From Rhabdornis inornatus (taxonomy: Eukaryota; Chordata; Aves; Passeriformes; Rhabdornithidae), in contig VWZS01000622.1 of assembly GCA_013397075.1 (NCBI GenBank), forward strand, positions 742,652-806,651: a DNA stretch of 64,000 bases, given 5' to 3'. Under the pieces are notes generated by a model that ran no database searches, was not told where the DNA came from, and saw nothing but the letters and a program-made list of their open reading frames with translations. The position numbers and the translations under genes were made by a program. The stretch's first letter is position 1. Each line of letters opens with the position of its first letter. Positions 37,701 through 52,700 of the stretch are shown in pieces.

Positions 37701-40700
37701 AATCATATGTTGACCCGTCTCCTTTTAACTCACCCTAAGGTACAGCTGGAGAGGCACAAAAACAAAATACAAATGCATTATGGAAGGTCAGCAATTAGGA
37801 AAATCTTTTCCAGCCTCCCAGGTCTTCATGCTTAGTGGCAAAGTTCAGAGAAGAAAGGTAGTATCCAGCCCCAGAAGACCTCACCACAATTACTGAAAAG
37901 CGAGACAAGCCCACGAGTCCATGAGACACACACCCAGTGGTGCTGAAGAAGGCAGATGATGCCATGGTGAGGCCCTAGAAGACAGAGATCTAATAGATTT
38001 AGATCCCTCTAAAAAGCCAGGCAAAGGAGCCAGCAAGTCCCTCAGACAGTTAAAAAAATGGATGAGTATTCACAGGGCTTCATCAAAACTCCACAGCTAC
38101 CTCCACATTAATGAAATATTTAACCCATTCTTGCAAGTCACTGGAACAAGATCTCCACAGTCTTCAAGATGATGTGGACATTAATAATAATGGGGGAAAG
38201 GTAACTCAAAAGGGTAGAAAACAACCTTTTAGGAGAAGGAAGAGAAGACAGCATATTTATTTTCTGGAGTAATTTAATCCTTTTTCTGGTGACATTTTTA
38301 AAAGTTGTTTTTTTAAAATAGCTTTCAGTATCATTGGTATAAAAATACATATTTCACATTAATCCAAAACTATGAAGAATAACTGTATTACTCAATTGCC
38401 ATGTACCTGAGTTGATTCTTAAACTTGTATCCACTGAGTGAATTTGTCCCCGTTAGTTTCAGAGACTTACATACCCACTATGGCACAACAGAAAGCCAGG
38501 TACACTGAAACATGTGAGAAGAGGAACACATTAAATAAAAGCCTTTTGCTTTCAAGTATTTTAAGTTCAACATTAAGTTCAGCAGCACTAGCAAATTTGT
38601 ATTTCTCATTCCTTAGTGAATACAGACATTGTAAACTTACTTTTTTTCTACATGATTACTGCAGGAAATCATTTTAAAATGAGAAAATGAAAATAAGTAT
38701 GCTTTAAAGCTTTGAAGTTCTAGGGAGGCATCATTTGCATGAACACTAAAAAGTACATTATTACACCCTAGTATATTATCATCCCTGTGAAATTATTCAG
38801 CAGACACTGAGTAGGAGTACAGCATACTTCATGCCACGATACTTATTTTTAACATTTTGTGGATAAAATATAAGTTTAAATAGTATCAGATTCCATACAC
38901 CTGACCTTTACACGAGGCTCTAATGTGCAGTTTGTGCTGCCAAGTTTATAAAACTATATATATTTGTACACACTCAAACTGACAGCACAATCCTAAATTA
39001 AGGTCTAAAATTACTGTAAACTCTATATAGCACCTGCTACATTGTTTGAGAATTAATTAAGACTAATTCAAAGATTCTTTCAATCACACACCACTTGTCA
39101 ATACCAGAAGCTTGGTTTGGGGGTTCTTCATTGATTTTGTAGAGTTTTTGTTCAGTTTTGACTCTTTTTGCTGGGAAGGCTTAGGGAGTTTTGTTTGATT
39201 TTGTTTCAGTTTTTATTTCTTGTAGAAAGAACTTAATGAAACTAGAGAGAAACTCCTACCATCGTTACTAAGTTCTCACCTGCCTCAAAAAAAAAAACCA
39301 AACAAACAAAATACTGACAGAACCTTTATTTAAATTGCATTTATTCTTCTTGAAATTAAGTTTTACAACCAAGAGGAAATACTCATTTTATTCCTTAAGA
39401 TGAAAACTAACACTGACTTTTACCAGGTTCAGGTTCTCTCAGTCAAGTATGTCCCCTGGATTCCAGACCCTACTTCCTAGAGATTACAAATGCTCATCTA
39501 CACAAAGGCAACCAATGTTGAATTAGCAATTCCTGACTACTAAAATGAGTTGGAAGCCCAGCTAATATTGCCACACCATGGTTCAATACATCCCAATGAC
39601 AGAGTCAGAAGGCACACTATCACTGCCTTGAAATCTTTAAGCATGATGTATTTCAGCTTAACTGAACAAACACCTTCTCAAGTTGTCTTTTTTCCCCTCT
39701 GCCAGATGCTAAAAAAAGAAGTCGACTCCATAGCAATCAAGTGTTCACATACTAAAGGAAAAGAGCAGCTCTTGATGTTCTCCTTTGTTACTCTACTAGA
39801 CTCTCAAACCTCACTGTTTACACACTCATTTCAGACAACCAGCAACTACAGCAAAGTATACTTGCTAGAGGAACACTGAAATACTAATTCAGAGCTGCTG
39901 CTGAACATCTGTGGTTTCTGTTCAGTCTTTTGGATGCAGGAAAGCTAACAAAGAGGATGTATGAACAATCTGCCATGGACTGGTTAGAGCAGACAGGTTT
40001 GAGAAATATGCCTTAGCTACCAATAATGGACAGAGAAGCCATCATGTGTCCTATCTGCCTACTTCTCCTTGAGGTATTTGCGTATTTTGCCAATCCACTC
40101 AAAGCCAGAAGAAAAGGCAGATGAGCAAAAAATGGAAGCTGCAAAAGCCAAAAAGATTAGAGATTAGTAAACACTGCTCACTCACAACCCCACTTTATCG
40201 GGTTTATAGGCTGGCACACCTCCCTATTTTACTGAGCCCTGCTTTGCCTATTTGAAAGGGAAAACAGCCAACTGACTAGTCATTATCTTTATAGGTGCTA
40301 AGGAAAGTACCCTAAAAGCAATTCAGCAGCATTAAAGTATATACCAGTACACTAAAAGTGACATGCTAATTGCAAGCACCAGTGACAACAGAACACCATG
40401 ACTTTGATCTTTCTTCATTCATAGACAGTAAAACTTGTGCTTCTATATCAAATTCACTTTTCTGTAACTAAAACAAGGTCAGGCACCTTTACTGAGTTAC
40501 TACTCTTAATATTTATTTAGAGTGAATACTACACGGCTCTACACAAAACAGCTGACATCAAACCTAGCAACCTCCATAAAAGCTTGAGATGGCACTTCTG
40601 TACAAGTCATTCACCTCAGGAAAGTGCCATGGAGTAGCTCATTTTAAGATTCTGTGTCTAGCCTAAATTCAAGGCCAAACATTGCCTGAAGAAAGGATTG

Positions 40701-43700
40701 CCTTACAGAGACACAAAAAAGTACATGTTAAATATTAACTAGAATTTTTTAATACAATCAGTGATTTTCATGCATATTTTAGAGATCTTTATGTGCTACA
40801 AACTTGGATGTATATGTGCCAACTCTTACATGCATCTTTCAACAAATACGAATCAGATTTACTAAGCACACCACTGTGTTTGTGATCCTCTGCTTTTCTG
40901 AACCAGCAGCAGTAATCAAAGGGCATACAAACTATAAAAGTTGTCAAGGAGAACCTAAGGTATTTAAATCTGAAAAAGACCGATTTCAGCATGATGTATA
41001 GCAAACCAGATGTTTCAGTCAGCAAGAATTGTCTTATTAACTTCAGGTTAGAAAGCAAAACTGTTACTTACAACTATGTAGCTGTTGGCTTCTGCTATTA
41101 TGTATTGGCTTTTGCAAACGATTTTGATATAGTACAGTTTGCAATCACTTTTAACTGCTTTTGATATAGTACAATTTGTCAGCTTTTCATGGCTAATGCC
41201 TTGGCCCCTTTGTAGCTTGTATTCTCAGAACATCATTTATAGATGATATTTTAGTTTGTAAACAGTGTGTTAAACATAGTTTTAGCTTTTGCAAAATGTT
41301 AACTTTTACAGAAGTAGCTGTAGTTGTGAAATAATAACTAATGCTTTTATTTTTGTAACTGACTGACAATATGAGAATAACTTGGATATATTTGTAAAAT
41401 AGCTAATGTTGATTTAAAATACTTGTGGAAATCACTGAAACCGTCTGCATATTCAGACAACATTTAAGGAATGGATGTGATAAGGACTCCTGCCATTGAC
41501 CCTCCGACTACCAATAACTGTCACCTGCTAAAACCATGGAACAGGAGGGGCCATTGTGAGAAGTGACACACTACTCTCAAAAAGACAATACACATTACTG
41601 CACATACTCTAAAAAGCAGGTCAGGGGTTGAACCATGCCAAAGAATTCTCAGAACATGCAAACGAAATGCTTGAATATGTATAATTTTTAGGAATATGTA
41701 TTTGACTAATGCAATGGAAAAAGTATACAAGAAGAGTTGTTATGATTCACAAGTGTGCCTCTAGCTACGGCTATGCACCCAGCACTGTTTACTGTTCCTT
41801 TTAACCCTTACTAAACATTTTAAAAAAATTTTAAAGAGGGAGCCTTGTTTCTCACAGAAACCTTACTGAAGCTAACCATAATTCATGGGCACTTGACTCA
41901 TTTAGACAACCAATCTTAAATCCATTGGTTTCAATTCCTGATAAAGCAAGCATGTATTGTAATACCGTTGCTGCCACAGCACAATAAAAACGAATTACTT
42001 TTTTTTTCTCTCATGCCCCCATGTTATAACATAGTAGACATATGCAAAGGGTTGGAAAGATCACATTTATATAAAACCGTACTGGAACATAATATGCAAT
42101 ATGTTTGCCTAAAACATTCTCAGCCTCCAACCATAAAACCTATGGGCTTCCAGAAACACAGGCTGTTTTTTTGAGGTTAGTCTTCTAGAAGTTCCTGCAA
42201 GTAGTGTTTTGAACCCACTCAGAACCAAACTTACACATCCCAGTACTATAAAGATCTTACACAGCTTACTCTTTAACCTTCATCTGGGAAAAAATAAACT
42301 ACTTCAAATGTTTCTTCTTTCAATTTTACTGTTAAGGAAGAAATGGAAACCTTGATTGATCACCTAATTTCTGTACCACTTCCAAAGCACACTTTAGAAG
42401 CTTCCATCTTGCACCCATTTCTTCAACACACACACACGTATCCTATTTCAGAGCAAGAAGTCTGATCTACTCAGGGATCTATACCAAAACTATTTTATAC
42501 TTTTAATTAGTAAAAAATCATATGAAGAAATGAGAAGGGAAGAGATAACTACTCAGAAAACACAATATGAATACGAAGCACACAACAGATTTTTACCATT
42601 CTCATTTTTTTCTGTTCTCATTGTTTCCAATAAAATAATATTAGATTTGTCTTTTTGACTGTACAATCAAGCATGAATCTTTAAAAATATTCAAATTCAA
42701 GCTCAAGTTTTACTACTATAGAGGAATAGTAGGTTCAATTCAGAATATATGATTTTACATGCAATGCTGTAATGGTCCTGTTTTCATTCTTCCTTTGCAT
42801 TTCTACCTGCCCATTTAATCTATGCAAATGAAAGCAGATGGCACTAGATGTACCACTAATAATTTTGTCAAGTGATACAGAAATTCATCTGAGTTACAGC
42901 TTGATACACTACTGACTTCTTCCAGCTTCCTGTAAAAACTCCCTGCAATCCACCTCTCTCCTCTTAGTGGGCTATTAACTGAAAGGTTAATGCCCTTGGG
43001 CACCTGGCCTCCGTGTGGGCACATGACCCAAGATCATCACAAACCCTGAAAGATTTACTGGATCACTGCATCCAGGTCATACACCTCCACAGAGCAATGT
43101 CCCACTTTAAACTGTATTACCCTTCTTTGACCACTTGCTAACTTTTTGTTTACAGCTTCCTGCGCATGCAAAAGCCCCACAAGCAAGTACACGCTCAAGT
43201 GAGCGCTTCAAGGCAAGCTCTGGCCAAACAGGAGAGCCTTCTGGCATCACTCCATAGGGGAAACAGTAGCAAAAGAAAAGGGAAACATAACAGTAGCTGG
43301 AAATACAAACCTCAAAGCTGATCAGTTAAGAGACGACAAAAAAATCTTGCATCCAATATAGACGTTTGAGATGTCAAAACACAGGGAAGAATACAAGGTA
43401 AGCGATCACTATGCCATTGTTCCACCATTCTATTCTCATACACAAAACCCCAATTTTTTTGTTTAAGCATAATCTAACTTTTGTTTTTTAGCATCCCCAA
43501 AAGTCAGAAAGACTATTTCAGGACCATTTCAGTCAACACAACCAATTCAGATTTTCTCCACACCCCTCTTTTTACACTTAAGAAGCATTTTTAGACTCAC
43601 CAAGTTAAACTAAACACTTGGAGCTGGCTGGCACTGGCTCTGTGGGACACAGCGACTTCTCAAAGAAGCCTCCCCTGCATCCCCTGCCACATGTATCCAG

Positions 43701-46700
43701 TGTACTATTCTACTGCCTATCCGTGCACATGGCTCCTCTACCATCAACACCCATTCACATTTCATCAACATTTTCCTATGGCTACTGAAAAATACCATGC
43801 ATGCTACTTGAAAGTTATAGGGAGCACATGTCAGAAGAGGAAAGGAGCACACAGAACAGTGAGCAAAACTACATACATCTACATAAAAACTACACAGAGA
43901 GAAGTTCTAACTAAGACGGTATATAGAACTTCTGGAAGAAGAAGGTTTTGTAAAGGAAAGGTCACAGAAAGCTCAAGCAATTCAAATTATCCTGAACATA
44001 CTTCTACCATTTCCAGTAGCACTCAAACACTGAGTTTATAGCACAACGACTAAAGTCTGAAGTATCAGAGGAGTTATTCTTGTTTCCACAGTATCTTGCT
44101 GCAATTGAACTAGGAGGTAAGTATTCAAGATTAAAAAATCATTAGTAATGAGAAAAATTAATAGTGATTTTAATAGTCCTGCATATATTTATATGGATGT
44201 GCATATTTAGTTTTTATTTGCTTTCATTCCAAAACTAAAACATTTCCTTTGCTATTCTACATCCTTCATTGGGATGCAAACATTTTAGAAACACAAAAAC
44301 CAACTGAAACTGAAAAAAGACAATCACCCATAAGCAGAAACAAACACATAATTAGGCATTTATCTATATATTAATAAAATAAGCTTTCACAAATCGGAAA
44401 AAAACCCAGGGTCTAGAGGGGGCTTAATGTTTAAAATTGGTTACAATAAATTTATTCTAGGAGAAGCACAAAAACTACAGCAGCATTACCAAACTCATTG
44501 CCCCAGGTTAACAAACATGTCATACACCCAAGTATACAAGGCTAGTCAGACTCACCTTCCCTCATTGATTTTTGCTTTGTCCCCATGGCAGGTAAAGTTC
44601 TCGATGTAGCCCAGGCTGCAGTTTATCCGTGTCCAGTCGGGCTGGCACACAGCAATGAAGTGAGGACGCAGTCTACCTATGGAGTACTTGGCAATGTCTG
44701 TCAACGACTGGCTAGCAGCTGCCCCAAAAATGAAGGTCCCAATGGCTTTGTAAATAGTGGCTATGTAGTTATTTCTGACAAACGAATTTGAGTGCAAATT
44801 ATTATAAAAGACCGAGAGAGTCTCTCCTAGGATTATCTGAAAGAGAAATAAGGACAACAAGTTAAAGATAATTACTTCAAAAGAAAAGTATTATGCTATT
44901 CTTGTTAATACTCACACATACAGTTTCAGAAATTATTTTTTTTATAAACATTAAGCTGAAAATTTAAGTTTTCCAAGAGTCAGCAGTAACCATGTCCAAA
45001 CTATAAACACTTTCACACAGAAGAGAAACACCTTTTTATTTTACCCTACCTCATGTTGAACTTAAATCATATTATTTTCAGAATACTTATTAAAACAAAG
45101 CCTTCTTGGAATAACATTTAACCATATTACTTGACATGGCCCTAATTAGAAACATTTTCTCCCATATAACTTCATTTTACTTTGAGTCTTCTTCAACTAA
45201 CTTCTACTGAGTAAAATTTTTCAAAGCTTGTTAGATTTTTCATGAAACCAGAAACTGTTCTGAAGGGTTGAGACTTTATATCCAGATCTGAAAGGCCAGA
45301 TGTTTCAACAAAGAAATTTCCTGTTCCTCATGCAAATTAAAGCCTTTGGGGAGAAAAGAAAACTAATATGAGTAGGGAAAGACAGGTCTTATTGAGTAGA
45401 TGCATGTAGGTTTTTCACCCTACATGTCCAAGGTACATGTATCAAGTGTTGACAAGAAAGCAGATCTAATACCGTTTTCTTGCAACTTTATGTTTGCAAG
45501 TAAGATTTTCCTTATGCCAAATTCAGCAGTTCACTCCAGATAATTTGGATATTGAACCAGATGGTCCCATTCTGTACAGAAAGGATCAATTCATATAGTT
45601 GATCAGATGTGTGGGGGGCTGGATGTATACATGTAAAGTTACCTTGAAAAATCATGTAAAAATTAAAATTATGGCTCTGTCTGTCACTTGAGAGTGCCAG
45701 GTCCTGGATCCCAGCAAAGCAGAGCTTTGGTGAATGAAGCCATTACTTAGACGCTGCCACCCAGGCACACAGAGAACCAGTGTGTCAGAGGCTTTGCTCC
45801 TGAAGCCAAACAGACAATACTGTCAGATATGTGACACTGAAGTTTTACATCCTCCACCTCACCCAAACATGGACTGAAGCAGAGAAATACCAGAACATGG
45901 ACTAAAGATGAGAAAGTTTTCAGTAAAGTACATAGACACCTAATCCAGAAAGTAACCTCTTAAGTAAAATGGCTGAGCACAAATAGCCATGACAGGTAAA
46001 TAGTGGGTCCCTTTCAAATAACATTGCTGCAAAACCTGCAAGAAGGTCACTTATTTCAGGTAAAAAATTAGCTGATGTCAGTGCAATTACTACACTGGAC
46101 AGACATCAAAAAATATTAATCTTCAATAATCTGACTAAGCAATATGTAAAGGACACCAATATTTGCTTTTATCATCTGACTATGAAGCAATCTTGACAGA
46201 AAAGCCTGATTTCACAACTAAAAGATAGTCCCTGATGTTGTGAAAGAAACTTTGTTAGCTGAATATTCATGCAGACTCAAATGGAGACTGGATTAATTCA
46301 AAAGGAATATATCCATCAAACAATATTCAGTGGAGCCTTTTCCAACTCAGGAAGTCCCTGAACTGCAAATGGCTGGTGGTCAAGTACTGTGGGCAATACA
46401 TCAATCTTTCCATGCTCTATTCTGTTCTCATTCAGCTGTTTTAACTGTTCTAGAAATAAGATAAGCTACATGGGCTTCAGTTGCAACCAAGCACTGATGC
46501 TATCAGTGTGCTGTTGGGTAATATTGACTACCCATTTATTGTTATTACCCAAAGGTAGTAACAGGGTATTAAGAAAAAAAAAAAAAAACACAAGTCTTAT
46601 CTTAAAGGCAGGATCTCTAGCATAAACCACCTGCCAGTTAACAGAACATACAAACCACCCCTCCACCAAAAAACTTCATCTGCTACAGAAGCATTTCTGT

Positions 46701-49700
46701 AAGTTTTTGAAGCAACTTTTCCAAGAAGAGGGAAACCAGACAAGTCAGTTTCAATTCTCAGAATATATTTCTTAACTTGCAAAACAAATTCCACCCAAGA
46801 GCAAATACGAGCTGCAAGTTGACCTTTATGCTAGAACCTTGATAAAAATCCATGCAGTCCCTATGCAAGGCAGAGTTAGATTATCATAATATCCCTCCTG
46901 ATTTAAACTCATCAGCCCAGAGAAACAGCTGGTCAATACTGAGGATTACATTTAGCTGTGCCTTTTCATTTTTGGCTCCTAAATATACTGGGATAAATAT
47001 TTATATGCCTAAAAATCTTATTTGGCATAAGAAAGTTTTAACTCTGTCCAAAGTGTGGCTCTGATGAGTTTGGATAGAACCATCAATGGAGACTGAAGCT
47101 TTTTTAGCATATCAGGACAGGGATCTTAAAGCCCCTGTTGAAAAGCCATTGTGGGAACTGCAGTGCAGTCCCATCAGACTTAGGACATGAAATGGTTAAC
47201 TGAAGAGGTCCAACTGTCCCCTCTGCTCATGAGGACATGCCCCAGTTACTTTTTGCCCCCACGCTGGTATTCTTCCAAGAGCCCTTTGCACTCCATGTAG
47301 TCAAGGAAAGCTGCTGTTTTCTGCCAGGCTAACTAATTTCACCAGCTGATCCTGGCTCAGACAAACCACAAGAGGTGGCAACAGACAGCATAATAGTGGG
47401 ACCTCAACTTTTGTCCATACATAAGGACATTACATATGTAAGCTATTAGGTCAGCTCAGCTGACAGCATATAACTAAATATTAGGGACAGAGAGTCACTA
47501 TATGCTTGAGACAATTCAGCTGAGCTAGGAGGTGTGGTCAGAGAGAGCCCAAATTGGTACTCGCAGAGAATCTGTCCAGCTCACCAATCTGGTGTGAAGA
47601 GGAGGAAAGAAGAAAAGTACCCTGGTTTCAGCCAGGTTAGGTGCAGTATAAAAGCAAACCCCTGCAGTTACTTAAATACAAATGGGCCCAGAGTTTTACC
47701 CTGACCTTCAGGGAAATATCCAGGGAAAAACTCCACACCTACTTATCCTTTTTATTCTATTTATGCCTTTGATAACAGCTGAGTGGAAACCACAATCTTG
47801 CTCTTAAATAGGCTAGTATCTGTTGTTACACTTCTACACAGAAGTATTCCCAAAGGCTTTAGAGCAGATAAAAAATGTTGACTTAATAGGTCATGCACAC
47901 TGATATTCTGAAAGCTGCAGGTCCTGAAATAAAAAGGCTTGTGACAGTCACTTACAACACATTAGTGTTATTTTCAACAAATATGGTAAGAAGTTTTTTA
48001 TCTCTCAGATTATAGATTTAAGACACCATAATTGTAAGGTTCTAAGGTATTGTTTTTCTGTTCTATAATTCTAGCTGTTTGATTTCAGTTAAAGAAAACC
48101 TTTTCGTTATTCTTGCTCCAGACCACCATTTCTATTGCTTTAGTACTGGCCTAAGAAAATTATTTGAAGGTTGAGAAATCTTACCAAACACAGTTTTATA
48201 GATCTGTATTAAGAGATTACCCCTCCTCCCTCTTCCCCACCCCCACTGAAATCAAAAGCAATGAAGAAAAGTTTAACTTACAACAATTACACTGAAAGGA
48301 ATAATTATTCCTGCTAACAATTTATAAGAAATGGTGTCCTCTTTGTATGGATACCGGATGGATTCATCACTACAGAAAACGCCTCTCTGGAAGGGGGTAC
48401 GTCGTGAACTGAGAATTGCAAAAGGCAAGCCAGCTGGCAAAAAGGAATACAAAATAACATTACAAAACCAAAACAAACTGGTGATGATCATACCCCAGCA
48501 TTTCCAAAGAGAAGTGCATAAATAGGAATAGACATGCAGGAAGTTAGAAGGTTATGCACTTCCCTTGGCCAATGACTACTGCCTTGACTTTGTAGCTTCC
48601 AGGAAGGATTGCTGAATGAAGGAGAGCAGGGCAGGATTCCTCTCATCTTCATGTTTGTGGTACTTCAAGTGTAGAAGCATGCCGAAACCATGACTGAGTG
48701 TATAGTTCAGTGACAACCACTGACGTGCTCAATCTGCTGCTACTGGCACAATTATCAAGTATTTCTTTATATTCCAGTGAGCAACAGTTGCCCGTGTACA
48801 CCTTCTCTGGACAGCTTTACAAGTCAGAAGAGCATAAATTGCATTTCATGAAAGCAGAAAAGGAGGTGCTTTTCAGGGAGCGCAAGTGCAGAGGGAGTTT
48901 TTGGGAATATTGAGAAAAGGAAATTACACATGCATGCGATGCCCTCACTTCCTTACACACTGGTATCTTCCTAGAACAACACGGTCACTGCACAAGCCCT
49001 ACAGCCTCAAGGCATGGAGATTTTATTCCCACCTCTTCCACCAAAGAGGATGCCTTTGGTTCAATCTAATACCTACAGGACACAATACTGAGGTGCATAA
49101 TGCTGCATGCTATTGCATGTCAAAGTACCCAGAACACAAACCCAAACTAGTCATTTGAACAGCAAAGGCTTTTTAAAAAAACTCAAAATAGTATGCAAAT
49201 TATGACAAACTAATAGAACCCCATTTCTAAATCCTGTTCCTCCATCTTTAACACACATACAATATCTGCACAATCGGTGTACTGGGATGAATACTCTTGG
49301 AAAGAAATGGCTGTATTGAAAACAAGCAGGAGGACTACAAAGAATATTTAACAAAAGCCCTTGACATTATGCTCAAAATTCAGCTGTGTTGCACATAAAA
49401 TGCATACCACTTTAAAGTTACACAACAAAATTATCTGGAGGAGACACTCCCATCTGACAGTAAGGGATCAGAAAGATTAAAAACGTCTCCATCCTTCCTT
49501 CCCAGCAGAAACAGCTGTTGTTGTAGTCTCAGTTTTCTCCTCAAGACCTCTGTACCAAGGTATAGACCACCTCTTCCTTTCCAGATATACAGCTAGCCCC
49601 AAATAGGCATGTGCAAATAAAAGTAAAGATGTAAAGAGCAGGAGAAAAGTGAATTAAAAAATATACTAACCAAGCAGCAAGAGAACTGTTAGGGAAGAGA

Positions 49701-52700
49701 CCTAGGATCCTTTCCAATCCTCTTCCCTCTTTCTCTCCACCCATGAAGTCCTCCAAACTAAGCCTGATTCCTGAGACCATCATAAATGACACAACTGGAA
49801 TTATACCAACGTTTTGCTATCAGTTTTGTTCAGCACACCATAAAGTGCTTAACAGAATACCTCAGTTTGAAAACAAAAGAACAAACAACAAACTAATGGC
49901 TCAAAAAAGATGGAAATTTCCCTGAAGTGAACTCTGGTGAATGACACAACCTTATTCCTTGATCAGATGGTTATAGGTCTATCATCTGGGCCCATGTCTT
50001 CCAGCTAAGCCTGTTGCAAAGAACCATGTACCCTCTGTACTGCTGCAGTCATGAAGTCAGTAGTATGCAAAACCTCCCCTCCAAAAGTGGCAGAAAAAGA
50101 CCACTGTCATTGTCAAGAGGGGTTGCTTCCAATTCCATGCCAGTGGGACTACAACTGACACAGCTCTGGAAGCCATCCAAGCACACCAACAAAGCAGAAG
50201 GACAGAAGGATGGGCTAAGAGCCAAGCCAGAGCCTCACCAAAACACTGCACTATTCAGATACCAGGCAGCACAGAGCCTGGGAGCTGGACTCTGCAGTAC
50301 AGTGCAAAAACACAGCCTTTCCTATTAGAAAAAAATTCCTCTCCCTTTCTCTTAACAGGAAGAATATCAGGGTTTTGAAAAACACTGCAGCCCAGGCCAC
50401 ATTTTTTCCCTCCCCTTGTGTTGGTATTGTGGCAGATGTCATGATATACCACCAAATGTTGAGGCAGAAGCATGTGCAGCCATGGTGAGGGAAGGTGACT
50501 TGTCAACATAATGCTGTGGGGTTTCCAACACTATTTATCCTACAAAATATTTACGGAATGAAAACATCATTTGCCCTGCACACATACTAACACCACCATT
50601 CAAGACTGAGTATTTGAGAAAAACGTATTGTTTGGACCTCCAAATGTAGAGATTTAGGCACATACAGATAAGAGTTTCTTAGTTATTTACATAGTTACTT
50701 TTTGAGTTGGTAGTTTTGATTATCATGGTAAACAGTTGTTCACAAAGTTAAGTTCAGCCCAAAAAAACCTTATCACAGCTTCAGCACACTGCCACAAACA
50801 CCTGTGGTTATCATTACATAGTGTCACTGACATCAAATCACTAGCTCTGCATCACCCAATTTAAAGACCTGCTCTGTGAATAGTGGTGTCATGGTACCTT
50901 ACTCTTCTCACTTCCTCTAACCCACACCTGGATGTTTCAGCTTTTCAAGGAATGATGGCGTTATTCAGGCAGGAGCTTTTTAAAATGTAATTTCCATCTA
51001 CTAAATCAGAAATAAAAAGCAATGGTGTGTGGATGACAGGAACAAAGTCCCTGACGCAGTGAGGATCTGTGTTCTTCCATGCTGAGTGAAGCTGCATGAA
51101 ATGTGCATGCTCATTCTTTAGCAATATTGAGATTATGACGTAACTAGCCTTTAATTGCACCTTTCTGTATCCAGATCATTGAAACAAAATACCAAACAAC
51201 TCCAGGATTGTTTTTGTTTTGCTTTGTAAGCAAGTATGAACAGATAAAATAAAATTGTCTTCTTTCATAATTTATTTTCACCTCCTTCACTTTGAGTCTC
51301 TGGGTATCTACGTGGTAGCCATTAAGTAACCATTAATTGAAAGAGCTATACACTGAAATACAATACAGCTAACAAACTTTGTATAGTAAACATAAGTGTT
51401 TCTTCAGTTTCCCCCAACTGCACAACAGATTCAAGAAGTAATTCCACCAGTCATTTATCTTATTGCTGTTCTCAGCACCTTTCAGTGTTGAAAGGATACA
51501 TGCTCCATGAAAGCTCGAGTGAAAAGTTTTAATTTCTAAAAAACAGATTACAGTAAAACTGATCAGATTAATTTAACAGTGTTAAACTGTATACTGAAGT
51601 TACAGAACTATAACATCTGTATTTTACTTCTGGCTCAATCCAAGACAGTCATTAGCCTGAAAAACCATGCCAGTAGGGGCTTTTGATTTTTTTTGGTTAA
51701 AGTATTCTCCAATGTCAATACCTAATCCCTCAGAACATGCTCCATAGAACAGGTTTAACTTATTTCTTTTTAACATGCACGGATTGACTTCACTATTATT
51801 AACTGGTGGGAGAAAGCACAAAAATAGTAAACCAGAGGGGCATCAAGTGTTTCTGGCATGTGAAGCCAATAAGAGAACCCTCTCACAATACAAAGGGTTC
51901 TGTTCTGTTTTAAATAAATCAGCTAAGTCTGCCTTTGTGGGTTTTCAATGTGTTTTCATTTCTAAAATCAAATCAAAATTATTTCAAATATGTAGCTTAA
52001 ATGTTTTCTGCAGTCCTTTTAAGACAATAAAGGGACAGGAAAAAATAGTTTAGCTTTTTCATTACTGCAAGCAGAACAAGCAGAAGAACTGTCTAAGTGA
52101 TAGAGGCAAAGCTTCTTATTATATCAAGTAAAACAGCAGGGTTTCCCTACAGTTGTGATAGACATGTTACTATTTCACCCTGACAGATATCATAATTTCA
52201 GAAGACAGGGATAAGGTTTTGCATCATGGCAGCAATTTCCTAAGCATGGAAGCTCCTGGTACAGACAGACAGGCTAAGACTGAAGATACCAAATGATACT
52301 TGTCTTTATAATGGTACCACTATCACACTAGTGTCGATGTCTTTAATTTCACAGATACAACCGAGGAAAAAATGTTTACTGTGGTATAGGAAGTGGTGTA
52401 CTTTGACAGTAGATTTATTCATATAAACATCTAAAGCAGTTTCTCAAGCAAACATAGCAGATTCAACAACAGACCTCTGTGAGAAGAAATCCTGCTCATC
52501 TGCCACAGTCACATTGCCACATTCAGTTAAAAGAAAGGTCCTACAATATCCCACAAATAACCATTTTCCTCAGTTTTCCCTGAAAGCAGAAGAAATTGGG
52601 GAGTTTAAGTACTCCTTTTATGTAAGAAGTGGAGACAGAAGAAGAGCAGTAAAGGCCCTCTACTGAATACTTCTCATAAGACATACCAAAAAGCTTCCCT

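Larger units (their letters stand above)
26788..44555 (-). other. PLPP1 intron between exons 3 and 4
   Basis: 17.8 kb. It contains a solo LTR in sense (27,503-28,885) and a solo LTR in antisense (41,062-41,856). The stretches 28.9-41.0 kb and 41.9-44.5 kb show only AT-rich sequence, short homopolymers and chance open frames. Confidence 0.75.

Noticed and set aside
47610..47660. LTR-like words (CTGGTTTCAGCCAGG and a TATAAAAG)
   Set aside because: No matching ends, no poly(A) signal in order and no target duplication. Too little to call an element.
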